A stretch of 64,000 bases of DNA from Cydia pomonella (lineage: Eukaryota > Arthropoda > Insecta > Lepidoptera > Tortricidae), in the NCBI RefSeq assembly GCF_033807575.1, contig NC_084729.1, positions 4,278,001 to 4,342,000 on the forward strand. The letters are read 5' to 3'. Positions 1 through 10,605 of this stretch are shown in pieces (position 1 is the stretch's first letter; the number at the start of each line of letters is the position of its first letter). The notes below the pieces were generated by a model that had not been told where the DNA came from, made no database searches, and saw nothing but the letters and a program-made list of their open reading frames with translations. Both the position numbers and the translations under genes were made by a program.

Positions 1-1368
1 TCCCATGGACCCCGTCTGGGCCAGGGGCTTTCCTACAGGCTCTAACCCTATGGGCGACACGGGCCATTTCGCCCTCTGTCACGAGGGGCACCTCCTCAGG
101 ATCCAGCTGTTCCTCCTCCCTGGGGGCCACCATTGCAGGAGGGGCGAAGTCTGGGGCTGGAGGGAATAAACCTTCTAAAATACCCCGGAGGGTCCCCATG
201 TCCATGGCTTCCATGGGGGCGGCCTGACGGAGCTTCTTCCTTACAAGTTTATAAGGCCGTCCCCATGGGTCCTCATCTAAAGAGGCCAAAAAGGCCCCGT
301 GCGCCGCATCCTTTGCCTTGGCGATGGCAAGGTTGAGGGCCTTCTTGGCCTCATTCAGCTCCCGGTGGTACGCTTCCAGCTCCTCCTTGGTGTGCCGCCT
401 CCTTCGACAGCGTGTGAATTGCCGCCTCGCGGCATTACTGGCAGTCCGGAGAGCGGCCACTTCCGGACACCACCAATACGTCGCCTTTTTCCTCCGAGGA
501 GGCCCCGCTCTCCTCATTGAGGCGTCGCATGCCCTTGTGAGGGAAGCGCGGAAGCCAAGGGCCATACTGTCCGCATTGGCCTCCTCTGGCATTTGACGCC
601 CCCATCTGGCCTCCACCATGGCCGCCTCTCTGGCCGCCTCCCGATCCAGGGTGGCCAGGCTCCACCTCGGAGATCTCCTCGTATCCCTTGCTTGCCTGAG
701 CTGCTGGCCTTGCTGGGCCCTGGAGACCCTCATTCTGATGTATAGATGATCAGAGAGGGTCTCCGTGTCCTCCAGGACACGCCAATCCGCAATGCACGCT
801 GCCGCCACTGGGGAGGCCAAAGTGACGTCAATAATAGACCCCCCCCCCCCAGGCGCACGCAGGTGTTGGCTGTGCCCTGGTTCACCACTTCAAGCCCCAG
901 CCCGACCAACCACTCGAGGAGCACTGTTCCCCTGGGGTCGGTCCTAGGGGAGCCCCACGCAGCGCATTTGGCGTTGAGATCCCCCAACACCATTATGGGG
1001 GAGGGAGCCGCACCGGCCACCGCCCGTCCCAGCCTCTCCAGGTAGGCCTCGAACTCGTGTAGTGGCCTATTTGGGGAGAAGTACACGCCAATCAATACAA
1101 TGTCCCCCAATTTGGCCACCACATAACCAGGACCCGTGGAGACTCTGGAGAGGGGCAGACCGCCCATGGCCGGCGCCACAATGGCCACCGTGGCTTTCGT
1201 GCCTACCCCGTCACCCACCCAGTTAGCCTGCTGCGGGACATAATATGGCTCCGCTACAGCAGCCGCAGCAACCTCCCACTCCGCCATGTGCTGGATCATA
1301 AGATCTTGTGCACGCGCGCAGTGGTTGAGGTTGCACTGGAGCAATTCCAAGTTTTGTCCAGGAGGCAT
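1..1368 (-). pseudogene. LINE ORF2: EEP endonuclease and start of reverse transcriptase, frameshifted
   Basis: The frame opens with MPPGQNLELLQCNLNH and shows endonuclease motifs in order: AEPYYVP, VLGDLNAKCAAWGS, then after a break SIIDVTLAS and LSDHLYI. The break is at a run of twelve C (839-850; G on the coding strand): the upstream frame ends in a spurious tail, and the expected protein resumes in another frame and stays open to base 1. This is either a true indel or a homopolymer error. The RT palm lies beyond the window. The protein would nick target DNA and reverse transcribe the element RNA. Confidence 0.8.
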
Positions 1369-3641
1369 TAAGTTTCCATGTGCTGCTGATCCGTCCGATT
1401 TTCAGGTACATCCCTGGGCGCGGCCGCTGCGGAATTTGCAAGACCAGCAGCGTATGCCTCCTTCCCTCTGACTGGTGGGGGGGTGCAGGCTTGCCCTCCC
1501 ATTACGTGTCCCGCCTTTAGACCGGCATGGTGGCATACAGCGCACCAGGGGGCCGTCGCGAAACAGTCCCTGCTCATGTGGCCTGGTTTGCTGCATCTGT
1601 AGCACCAGCTGCTCCTATCCACCGGGGACGTGCACAGAGGCCGTGTATGTCCCGTCCCCATGCAGCGGTAACAGCGCAAGGGCAACTGTTCCAACGCCTC
1701 CACCCGGGCCGCAGACCACCCGATGACTATGCGTCCTGCTGTGACCACTGCCTTGGCCGCTGTCAGTGGGCACCGCAGGATAACCGAGCCGGTCCCGTTG
1801 GCCGCCATCCGTATTGCCCCAACTGATACTTGGTCTTCTAGGCACCTGCCTCTGGCGGCGACCTCCCTTTTTAGGATCTCCGGAGTGACGGATTCGTCGA
1901 ATCCGGAGATTTTGATTTCGGCCTTCTTGACCGGCCGGTAGACTTCCGCTACATCGCCCACAAGGCTCCGGAGCCGCTCCACCAGGTTGTCCGCCGCCTG
2001 ACTGCTCTGCGCCCCTGGGACCTCTATGATGCGCGCCCCCGTGGCCGTTCTGCGCACATTCAGGTGGTCCACGCCTAGCTCCGCCAACTTAAGTGTGGTG
2101 GCCCTCTCCATAACCGACCTGTAGTCGGTTTGGGCGTCCGGCTTGAGGGCCACAACAACCGCCGCCATAGTTGGGGCCACTAATTTAGGGGCTGTCGCCT
2201 TCCTCGGGGTTTGCTGTGGTTGGGGCTGGGGAGGGGCCTTAGCCTTGCCCTTTTTAACCACAGTGGTCCAGCTTTCTTGTTGGGAAGTAGGCGGCGCGGG
2301 TGGCGGCACACTCGGACGGGCCTGTCTTCCTGGTACCCTGGGCGCAGGGATCACCGACTGGGGTTTTTTGCTCCTAGGTTTTGGAACCGGCCTGGTTTGG
2401 GTGTGTCCAGCCTGTGCCTGCCGCAGTGGGGGCGCTTCAGCCACTCGGGGCGCTCCTGGTGTTTGGCTGGACGCCATTGGGGAGGCCAATTGAGATGCCC
2501 CTCCAGTCTTCCTTTGTGTCCTTGGGACACTAGGTACCTCCGCTTGGTGCACCGCCACATCCAGGTCCATTTCCTGGTCCGGGAGCGTCCTCCTCTTATC
2601 AGCCGCCAGTGGTGGCCGGCGGATGGGCTCCGGCGGCAGTCGTCCCTCCACACCCTCGAGGCGGGCATTTACCATGTTCCCCAGGGATTGAAACATTCCC
2701 CTCTGGAAGCTCCCCAGGCGGACCTCCATGAGCTTGCCCAGCTCCTCGAGAAGGGTTTGCGACTCCGACTCCGTCCCTGCCCTGATTGGCTCAGCCTGCC
2801 TGCGCTCGGAGAAGGCCTTGCGCAGAGCCTTTGTCTCCCGGCGGAGGTTCTCCAACTCACTCCTCATCCTGTCGTTGTCCGCTTTCAGCGAGCGGACAAC
2901 TTCGGACTCACCGAGCGAGTCTGCCACACTTAACAACTCCCTGCAGGCAGAGTTGATTTTACCCCATATCTCGCCTTTTAAATTTTTGCTCTTGGCCGCA
3001 CCCCTTAATATCTCCTGCGCACAGGCCTTGATGCGGCCACCAGGAGTTTCATACCCCTCCGAAACTTCCCCCGTTTGTACTGGGCTCCGCGAACGCCTAC
3101 CGGTATTCCGTCTCGGTTTCGGACTGTATGGGGCTTCCGTCTCAGACACCGTCTCATAATCCTCCAGTTGCGCCTTGGCGGCGCTGAGTCCCGTGTAGTG
3201 CCCTTTGCCACGGCCACGGCGGGAAGTGCTCACCTTGCGCACTGGAGTCTCACCCTCACTGTCCTGATGGTCTCTGCCCCTTTTCTCCCGTCTCTCCCTG
3301 CTATTCCCCCCTGTTTCGTCACGGTTCGAACTCCTGGCTCCGTCCGTCACCACACTGTTCCACTCGTCAGTAGACGTCTCTGAGAGACGTCTTACCCTCC
3401 TTTTTCCCCCCGACCAGAATCTTCCCAAGGTAGGGGTGGGGGAGACATCCCCCCCCCCCCCCCCAATATACCCCCTTCCAGAGTCCTCGCCTTCCTGGCT
3501 AACCTCCAGGCTCGCCTCCCTTTGGGACACTGAGTTGGTCCCCATTCCTCCAGATCGTCCGCGACCCCCCCTTTTTCTTGCCTCCCCCCCTTCTCCTCTA
3601 TTATCCCCACCCGGATCCGGCGTTTCCCCCTCCAAAACCAT
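1368..3641 (-). CDS. LINE ORF1, gag-like nucleic-acid-binding protein with CCHC knuckles
   Basis: About 757 residues from the ATG at 3639-3641; the frame is open further up to 3701 but without an ATG. The N-terminal half is charged and low complexity (Arg/Glu/Ser-rich, then Pro/Gln-rich). The C-terminal part holds three retroviral-type zinc knuckles in tandem, beginning CYRCMGTGHTRPLC, CYRCSKPGHMSRDC and CAVCHHAGLKAGH. This is the normal ORF1 layout of R1-clade LINEs, where the protein packages element RNA. The stop codon overlaps the ORF2 start as TAATG at 1366-1370. The frame is intact, unlike ORF2. Confidence 0.85.
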   Translation of the reverse strand: MVLEGETPDPGGDNRGEGGEARKRGGRGRSGGMGTNSVSQREASLEVSQEGEDSGRGYIGGGGGDVSPTPTLGRFWSGGKRRVRRLSETSTDEWNSVVTDGARSSNRDETGGNSRERREKRGRDHQDSEGETPVRKVSTSRRGRGKGHYTGLSAAKAQLEDYETVSETEAPYSPKPRRNTGRRSRSPVQTGEVSEGYETPGGRIKACAQEILRGAAKSKNLKGEIWGKINSACRELLSVADSLGESEVVRSLKADNDRMRSELENLRRETKALRKAFSERRQAEPIRAGTESESQTLLEELGKLMEVRLGSFQRGMFQSLGNMVNARLEGVEGRLPPEPIRRPPLAADKRRTLPDQEMDLDVAVHQAEVPSVPRTQRKTGGASQLASPMASSQTPGAPRVAEAPPLRQAQAGHTQTRPVPKPRSKKPQSVIPAPRVPGRQARPSVPPPAPPTSQQESWTTVVKKGKAKAPPQPQPQQTPRKATAPKLVAPTMAAVVVALKPDAQTDYRSVMERATTLKLAELGVDHLNVRRTATGARIIEVPGAQSSQAADNLVERLRSLVGDVAEVYRPVKKAEIKISGFDESVTPEILKREVAARGRCLEDQVSVGAIRMAANGTGSVILRCPLTAAKAVVTAGRIVIGWSAARVEALEQLPLRCYRCMGTGHTRPLCTSPVDRSSWCYRCSKPGHMSRDCFATAPWCAVCHHAGLKAGHVMGGQACTPPPVRGKEAYAAGLANSAAAAPRDVPENRTDQQHMET

Positions 3642-4018
3642 GGAGGAAGAGAGCTTAAACACCAATTCCGTAAAAACGGTCAAGTGTGATCTGCGCCACA
3701 CTCGACAAACTTACGGAATTAGTGTTCAAAAATTATTTCCCCCCCCTTGCAGTCGTCCGAAAATTTTGGGACTAGGGTAGGAATACGGAGTTTCACCTCC
3801 CCTATCCAGATCCCCGAACGCCCGGACACCAGCCAGCCAGGTTACGACGCTATCCTTTTTCAAAAATTTACCAACTTAAGAAAAATAGTTGGAAGCGCCG
3901 CAAAAACAGGAATAGCAATCCGGTTTTTAATTTATAACTTCTGACCCTGACGTCAGAAAATTATAAATCGCCCGTCCCAAGGTAGGGCTTAGCCTTGCCT
4001 AAATGCCCCTGTCACTAC

Positions 4019-5591
4019 CAAAGAAGAAAAAAGAAAGAAAAAGAAGATAGAAATTTTATCCAAAAAATAAAACAAGATTCGAAACTTCAAAACAAACAAT
4101 TGTTTTCCCTATAACTCTGGAACCAGAAGTCCCAGCGTTACCGAGAAAACGGAAGAAGAAAGAGAAAAAGAAATGAAAAATTACCGGCCTAAATCGAAAA
4201 ACAGAAAAAGAAAGAAAAAGAAGATAAGAATTTTTTGGCAAAAACCAAAAACCGCACAAAAAACGTTCCAAACGAAAAACACCAAAAGTCCAAAAAGAAT
4301 GCCAAGTCAACAAGTTAGATGCGTTTCGATAACCGGGATGAATAGCCAAAAATTGTTAACGTCTACTCTCCAAAAATCACCGAAATCGCACTAGAACACC
4401 TCACGAAAAAACCTCCGACGCCAACGACCTCGCGCGTGTGGGCGGAGCTTATTCCCCTCACCGCACGAGTCGCTGCAAAAGATCGAGCGCGCCGAACTAT
4501 GCGTTTCAAATAGAATTTCGCTTGCTCGCGCACGCAATGCAGCACAGGTACAGCCAGCATCAATAGTAGCGGACGAAACAACGCGCCAAAAGTATCTGAT
4601 ATTCCGGATAACTTTTCCAAATATATCTTTTACAGTCTTAATTGTTCTATATATAAAACCATAAAATTTTGCTAAGCTGTTACAGAATGGTAGATACTTT
4701 TGACACCCTGTTTCATCCGTTACTTTTGAAGCTGACTGTACGTCTAGCAACACGACTTGTCCCGCACTGACTATACGGACGAGAGCGGGGTAATGGTAGG
4801 AACCAAGGCGGGATTTAGGCTTTTTTTTTAGGAATTGAGGCATTGATTTATTAATTTGCAAAAAGCAAGAAAAGCTAATAATTTTATAGTGTTTTGTGAG
4901 ACAGGTTGTAAAGTTTCATATATTTTCGATAAAAGTTGCAGTAGTAATAAGGATACAACTGAAAGAAATTGGGGTGACTCTTTAAGATTTTTTTTTTACT
5001 CACTTATTTAAATGATTTTTATTTATTTATTTGTTTAAATAAAAATAGATTTCGAGAAAAACCATATCATTGCTCTTATCTTGTAGATTGTTATTTTTTT
5101 CTGCTTAAAAAGTGTCATATTTAAAATAAAAAAACTGTTCAAAGTGACTTAGTTTTACGGTATTTTGCGGGAGGAGGAACCTTAATGGCAATTTATTCGT
5201 TTTTAAATTATTTTATTTGCACTAAGTATGAGTAAATTTTTAACGATGTATTATTTTGAAACTATACGCAATTCATTTCTGATATAAGATCAATTAATTT
5301 GTGTTATTATACTTTATCCAACTACTTCTATATTCTAAAAGACATAAATTAACATACTGAACAAATTTTGACATTATAATAAAGTTTTTTTTTAATGTTT
5401 TAAATATGCACCTACCATACGTTGAAAACATGTGGTATCAAAAGCGTTTATAAGGCAGAGGAATATATTCCCCACCTGATTTTGAACTATATTTCAAAGT
5501 GATAGAGTTCAATTTTGCATATTTCCCGACACCGTTATGCCTTATAAACGGTTAACCAAGGCAACATTTCTTAGAAACTCTATCTTTTCAG
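4019..5591. other. Intergenic or intronic stretch, no gene supported
   Basis: The left part (4019-4380) is A-rich, with two similar AAAGAAAGAAAAAGAAG blocks near 4030 and 4205. An open frame on minus at 4391-4861 (156 codons) has no recognisable domain and I do not call it. The rest is AT-rich. A splice acceptor at 5590-5591 ends the region, so it is probably intron of the following gene. Confidence 0.5.
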
Positions 5592-6956
5592 AACTACGGG
5601 CTAGCGAAGAACTACATCTACCCATACATGAAGCTGCCTCCAGTCAAGAGCGAACCTCTCTTCCGCGACAGCATGGTCGCCATCCCTGTCGCACTCAAGG
5701 AAGAGTTCTCTTTCACACACTGGGACAGCGATAGTGACGTTGAAGAATCCATCATAAGAAGCGTACCTTCTCTCTCAACTCTGTCCATCAAAAAACTATT
5801 CTCCAAAAACCTTCTAGGTAAAGTACCTAGAAAAAGAAAGAAGGTCAAAAATGAAACGTTTGATAATGAAGACGAATTCAGTGTAAGTAAGGACATTAAT
5901 GATATTATAAATAGTTTAGATAATAAGGGAAATGGCAGTTTAGATAGCAAAGATTTTACAGCTAGAATTAAGGATATTATTGGGTGTTTTGATAGTAAAA
6001 TGAGTGAAAGTGTAACGAATGAGGACAAGACAGCTAATGAACAAAGTGAGATTGAAAATGTGGATGCTAATGTAAATGATAAAACGATTGATAATGATAA
6101 TCTTGATGAAAATGATAAAACCACATCCGATGATAGTCATTGTGAAACTGTTGATGGAAAAGTAAATGATGAAACAATAGCTGATGACAATCAAAATGTA
6201 CATGATACAGTAACACATGACGATAGTGCTAAAATGGATTTAGAAAACAATGAAAATAATGATAGTACAAAAGAAAATGTAATAGATTCTAATGATAATG
6301 TAAATTGTGAAGAATCAAGCAATGATGAAGTCAATATTGGTGAAAAAACTATTGATAAAGTATTAGAAAGTAATGAAATAAATGATGTTAATAACGAAAA
6401 TGAAACAATCAATAGGCTAGATAATTATGATAAGAAAATCGACATAAGCTTACAAAAATCAAAAGATGATGAAAGCGTAGCTGTTAATACTAGCGATCTT
6501 GAAAATGTTCCAGTTAATGGAATCAATACTCCTCAAAATGAAAATTCTCTTGTAAATAACTTCAAAATGAATCAAAACGAAAGTTCTCCGGAAAAAGATT
6601 CAAAATGCAATGTTGAAATTAAGAAAAATGAAGAAGTTAGTAAACAAATAAACAAAGAGAGTCCAATCAAACACAGCATTGAAAATTTAATAGGAGAAAC
6701 CGATAGAAATTCAGAAAAATTAATTAACGAAGTAATATCAAGTATTGAAGAATTGAACAGATGCCATGAACAACTAAATAGACATAATGAAAATGAAATT
6801 AACAATAGCAATCTAATGGATGCATTAGATGAACAAATTGGTGAAAAAAGACTTAGTGATCAAGATAAAATAACTTTAGAAGATCTATTGCCTAAAGAAG
6901 ATAAGCGTGAAGAGTTGGAAAATATATCGGACGATGATTTCAATTTTGATACTTAA
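5592..6956 (+). CDS. Terminal exon of an unrecognised host gene: acidic Asn/Asp-rich protein
   Basis: The frame is open from a good acceptor (ctatcttttcag, ending 5591) to a TAA at 6954-6956, about 454 codons. It begins NYGLAKNYIYPYMKLPPVKS, in frame with the internal ATG at 5628, so a phase-0 terminal exon is more likely than a gene starting at that ATG. Residues 1-80 are mixed, with a basic patch VPRKRKKVK that could be a nuclear localisation signal. The rest is low complexity, rich in Asn, Asp, Glu, Lys and Ser with many NDN/END runs, and ends ISDDDFNFDT. It looks intrinsically disordered and highly acidic. No family is recognised; upstream exons are not visible and may lie left of the window, past the LINE. 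Confidence 0.6.
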   Translation, partial: NYGLAKNYIYPYMKLPPVKSEPLFRDSMVAIPVALKEEFSFTHWDSDSDVEESIIRSVPSLSTLSIKKLFSKNLLGKVPRKRKKVKNETFDNEDEFSVSKDINDIINSLDNKGNGSLDSKDFTARIKDIIGCFDSKMSESVTNEDKTANEQSEIENVDANVNDKTIDNDNLDENDKTTSDDSHCETVDGKVNDETIADDNQNVHDTVTHDDSAKMDLENNENNDSTKENVIDSNDNVNCEESSNDEVNIGEKTIDKVLESNEINDVNNENETINRLDNYDKKIDISLQKSKDDESVAVNTSDLENVPVNGINTPQNENSLVNNFKMNQNESSPEKDSKCNVEIKKNEEVSKQINKESPIKHSIENLIGETDRNSEKLINEVISSIEELNRCHEQLNRHNENEINNSNLMDALDEQIGEKRLSDQDKITLEDLLPKEDKREELENISDDDFNFDT

Positions 6957-7002
6957 GGGTCCCCAGCAATCTCATTTAAAAACGACTTGCTATATTGTTC
7001 TG

Positions 7003-7556
7003 AAACTTTTCGGCCAAGTGCGAGTCGGACTCGCCCATAAAGGGTTCCGTACCATTTATGACGTATAAAAAAAAAACTACTTACTAGATCTCGTTCAAAC
7101 CAATTTTCGAAGTTTGCATGGTAATGTATAGGTATCATATATATTTTTAGTTTTATCATTCTGTTATTTTAGAAGTTACAGGGGGGGGGGGGCTCACATT
7201 TTACCACTTTGGAAGTGTCTCTCGCTCAAACTATTCAGTTTAGAAAAAATGATATTAGAAACCTCAATATTTTGAAGCCCTTATGAGCTACCCCACACGT
7301 ATGGGTTTGATGGAAAAAAAAATTTGAGTTTCAGTTCCAAGTATGGGGAACCCCAAAATTTAATGTTTTTTTTTTCTATTTTTGTGTGTTTCTTCTTAAT
7401 GCGGTTTATAGAATACATCTACTTACCAAGTTTGAACAGTAGTTCTTATACTTTCGGAAAAAAATGTCTGTGACATAAACGGACAGACAGACGGACATGA
7501 CGAATGCATAAGGGTTCCGTTTTTTGCCATTTGGCTACGGAACCCTAAAAAATACA
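7003..7556. repeat. Dispersed lepidopteran repeat with GGGTTCCGT / ACGGAACCC ends, copy 1
   Basis: It begins near ttcggccaagtgcgagtc and agggttccgtacc and ends with ggctacggaaccctaaaa, with a gtctgt/gacagacag block (near 7480) inside. The same end sequences recur at about 10868-11848, 14928-15412, 16600-16690 and 63230-63930. The inverted ends suggest a DNA-type or hairpin element; I recognise the repeat as widespread in moths and butterflies but cannot name the family. Confidence 0.6.
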
Positions 7557-8245
7557 GCGAATTTAAGATTTTCATACAAAACTTGTTTCTGCTCTATTTG
7601 GTTTATTTTTTAAGGTGGAGCTATATCAACTGATTTCAGCTCTAGATATACCTCATGTCATGTCATTGTATGTGCAAAGTTTCATTACAATCCAACACGT
7701 AGTTTTAAAATGAGAACAAAACTCCGTTGTATGGGAAGGTGAAATTCGGCCGAGCTTGCCGGAAAATCTTAAAACTATTAATGTTCCAGATACTAAAACT
7801 ATTGATACATTTATACATATGGCGAAAAGTTACGAAAGAGTTAGAAAAAAAAATGGAATATAAAAGTATGACCTGTCACGCGAAACTAGCGACGGAAGAT
7901 ATGACGATCGCGCGGGTTTTGACATTACCTCAATAGCTCTGAAAGTATAATTAATAATAATTCAGCCTATAGATTTTAGATTTTAGAATTAGATTTATTT
8001 ATTACACTACATACGATTGCATTACAAATTACATTCATGTCAATTTATACGAATTTTTGTGATCGTCAAACATAAATTCTAATAATGACTAAATAAAAGT
8101 AACATTATAATCCAGATAGCAACAATTATTAAATGGAAATTTTCACCTGAAAAGGATCGTCAAGCCAGAATGTATAGAAATCAATAATAAAATAAAATCA
8201 ATAAGAAACAATGTCAAACATACAAAAATAAAGTATACAGTTATG
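7557..8245. other. No gene seen; AT-rich spacer
   Basis: This stretch has short frames only and no splice-bounded coding segment that I can support. It ends where a decayed LINE 3' end begins on the minus strand. Confidence 0.4.
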
Positions 8246-9180
8246 TTAAAAAAATTCACTAATTGAATATAATGGGTTCTCCTGCAACAAGTTTCTCAAT
8301 TTTATTGACGCTTGAATCGTATCGGATGTTTCCGTCCTTATTTCTAAAGGTAATCGCTTATAATAGGTCGGACCGATGACACGCGGGTTCTTTGCTGCAA
8401 GTGCCATGCGACGTGGAACTGTTCGTAATCGACCAGTAGATCGAATGTTTATGCCAGATATCTCAACGCGTTTAAACAAAGTTATTTCTGTCATACATAA
8501 TAATTTCGATTAAATACAATGAGTAGTGCGTCATTATTTTGTGCGTCACGAAAAGGTCCCTGCATGAATGTTTTTTGCATAATGAGCACTCGATTGGCAT
8601 CCGCAGTTTCCCCAAATGAGTACACCATACGTCATTAGCGAGTGGAAGTGAGCATAGTAAACCGATTTTAATGAAATGTACGAAATAAGGGGTTTCAACT
8701 TCCGTAACGCAAACACTGCACTACTCAATCTACTGCACAGTTGGTTGATATGAACTTCCAGTTAAGATTCGAATCCAACACAAAGCCAAGGAACTTCGTT
8801 TCATTACACAATGGCATAGAGCAGTTTACTACACATGGGGGCACCGTAGTTGTCCGTCCAGAGAACATCATTACATTAGACTTACTGACGTTAAGGAGTA
8901 ATCCATTTTAACTGCCTACATGCCTCGTTGATGTTCTCGGCAAGCTGCTCGTACATTTGCGCGCTGATTATGACAGTAGTGTCATCTGCGTACAGTACTG
9001 ACAGCCCGGTGGTGATGGCTGATGGGAGATCATTGACGTAGGCTAGAAACAAAGTATTTCCAAGTGCTGATGCTTGGGGAATGCCTAATTTGACATGGCC
9101 AATGTCGGACTGGAATCTTTTTCCATTTGACAATAGTTTAACCTGTTGTCTTCGGTCCGACAAAAATGATGCAATTAAGC
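8246..9180 (-). pseudogene. Decayed Jockey/CR1-type LINE reverse transcriptase, 3' part
   Basis: Three broken minus-strand blocks are in order. 8891-9180 has RT motifs LGIPQASALG, YVNDLPSAIT and the catalytic box LYADDTT. 8546-8728 has the thumb-like ALRKLKPLISYISLKSVYYA / SLMTYGVLIWG. 8246-8494 is the C-terminal tail (YYKRLPLEIRTETSD ... NPLYSISEFF). Frames change between blocks. The 5' side is interrupted at 9181 by a SINE. Confidence 0.75.
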
Positions 9181-9452
9181 GTCCCACTGCTGGGCACAGG
9201 CCTCCTCTCATGCGCGAGAGGGCTTGGCTATAGTGCCCACGCTGGCCCAATGCGGATTGGGGACATCCATACACCTTTTGAATTATTACGCAAATGTTTG
9301 CTGGTTTCCTCGCGATGTTTTCCTTCACCGAAAAGATAAGATACTCCGTACATAAGTTCCGAAAACTCATTGGTACGAGACAGGATTTGATCCCGCGACC
9401 TCCGAATTGAAAGTCAGACGACATATCCAGTATCCACTCTGCCACCACCGCT
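9181..9452 (-). mobile_element. tRNA-derived SINE inserted in the LINE
   Basis: Read on minus, the head is at the right (agcggtggtggcagagtgg, then a B-box-like gggatcaaatcc). The body contains the conserved ctgcccagcagtggg-type end at the left (cccactgctgggcacagg on +). The same head type recurs on + at 26775. It splits the RT pseudogene, so it is younger than the LINE. Confidence 0.7.
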
Positions 9453-9540
9453 TTACTGAAAGTATACTTATTATAATTTCGCTGGTCAAATCCCTCGGCA
9501 TCAGCTATCATCGGCTAGATATTTTATACTAAAATACTGG

Positions 9541-9984
9541 TATATACACAGTGTAACACGAGAAACCCGAAAGATTTTAATCACGCACTTCTGAGGCCAA
9601 ATGCAGGAAAAAATGTTATATGAGTTTAAGTAATTTTTATTTTCAAATTTTTGAATGTATTCGTACATAAAAAGTTCACGTTATGGTAAAACTGGCACGG
9701 AAAATGAATTTTTACGATTTTTTTTGTAAAACCTTGTTTTTGCAAAGTTTAATTGTCACTTTTTGACATATGTCAATAAGGATAACTTAGACTAAGCGCC
9801 ATAATGACATCATCGGCATTAAAAAGGCATATTACACCAAGTTACAATAACATTTTTTTATTGGTATTAACTCTGAAACTAGGCGAAATCCAGAAAACTT
9901 TATGTGACAATTTAGCCTCTAAATGGTATCCAGGAATACACTTTTAAATTCTTTCGGTTTCCTCATGTAACACCGTGTATATTT
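9541..9984. mobile_element. MITE-like element with imperfect 36 bp terminal inverted repeats
   Basis: The left end tatacacagtgtaacacgag and the right end (reverse complement atacacggtgttacatgagg) match over about 36 bp with a few differences and both continue into cgaaag-a-ttttaa. The inside is AT-rich and non-coding. Confidence 0.65.
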
Positions 9985-10473
9985 CACTCTATGCCAGCGT
10001 AGGTTACATGATCGCGTTTACATTCAAAGTATGGTCTACTATTTAAACAATAAAACCTTTATGAAATTATGACGTTTACTTAACACTTGCACCATCTTAC
10101 AAGGAGACAACTGCCATTGTAATATTTATACTGGTGTTGACTGAAAAATTTTTTTTTTTCTGTGTTATCAAAATCGCTGCAAACTTAGCTTGGTCTGCCT
10201 TGGCGGCTTCCCCGCATAGACGCTGTATGAACGATTGCCTAAGGAGTAGACTCGAAAAAAGTATGAAGATAGTTCTCTACATTTAAGTATTTTAGCAACA
10301 TTAATAGACATTTTATTGGGGTCGAAATAGCAATATATGAAACTGAAACGCTTGTAAATTATATTGGACATAAATAATAACAATATCGAAATGGACGGAC
10401 AGATGTGTCATTCACGAAGACGCGCGCCTTGACTAGTAAATCAGAAATATTTATTGTGTAAACTGTGTAGGTA

Positions 10474-10605
10474 CAGTCAAGGTATTAAATATCTATACGG
10501 ACAAAATGACAAAAATATGTACACACTACTTTAATATATAGGCAATAAGGTCGTGTAGACATATTTCCGGCACTTTGTCCGTATCGATATTTAATACCTT
10601 GACTG
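10474..10605. mobile_element. Palindromic MITE with TA target duplication (Tc1/mariner-like)
   Basis: Ends CAGTCAAGGTATTAAATATC and its inverse bracket a 132 bp element; TA dinucleotides flank both sides (10472-10473, 10606-10607). The inverted match runs over about 30 bp, to cggacaaa. Confidence 0.75.

Larger units (their letters stand above)
1..4018 (-). mobile_element. R1-clade non-LTR retrotransposon (TRAS/SART-like), 3' part beyond window
   Basis: A LINE read on the minus strand. From right to left it has a 5' UTR (about 3642-4018), ORF1 with three zinc knuckles, an overlapping ORF2 starting with an EEP (apurinic-like) endonuclease, then the first reverse transcriptase motif (KAPGPDGVHG) at the window edge. 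ORF order, the stop-start overlap and the linker EDPWGRPYKLVRKKL point to the R1/TRAS/SART group. The 5' boundary is a guess from loss of GC-rich sequence. No telomeric TTAGG array is seen at the 5' side, so a telomeric target is not shown. Confidence 0.85.

Noticed and set aside
2211..2933. 240-codon plus-strand frame
   Set aside because: Antisense shadow of the R1-clade ORF1.
1..4018. Telomere-specific insertion (TRAS/SART target)
   Set aside because: No TTAGG repeats at the visible end; the 3' junction is outside the window.
4391..4861. 156-codon open frame on minus
   Set aside because: No recognisable motif, no good splice or start context, sequence not repeated elsewhere; chance frame in a moderately GC stretch.
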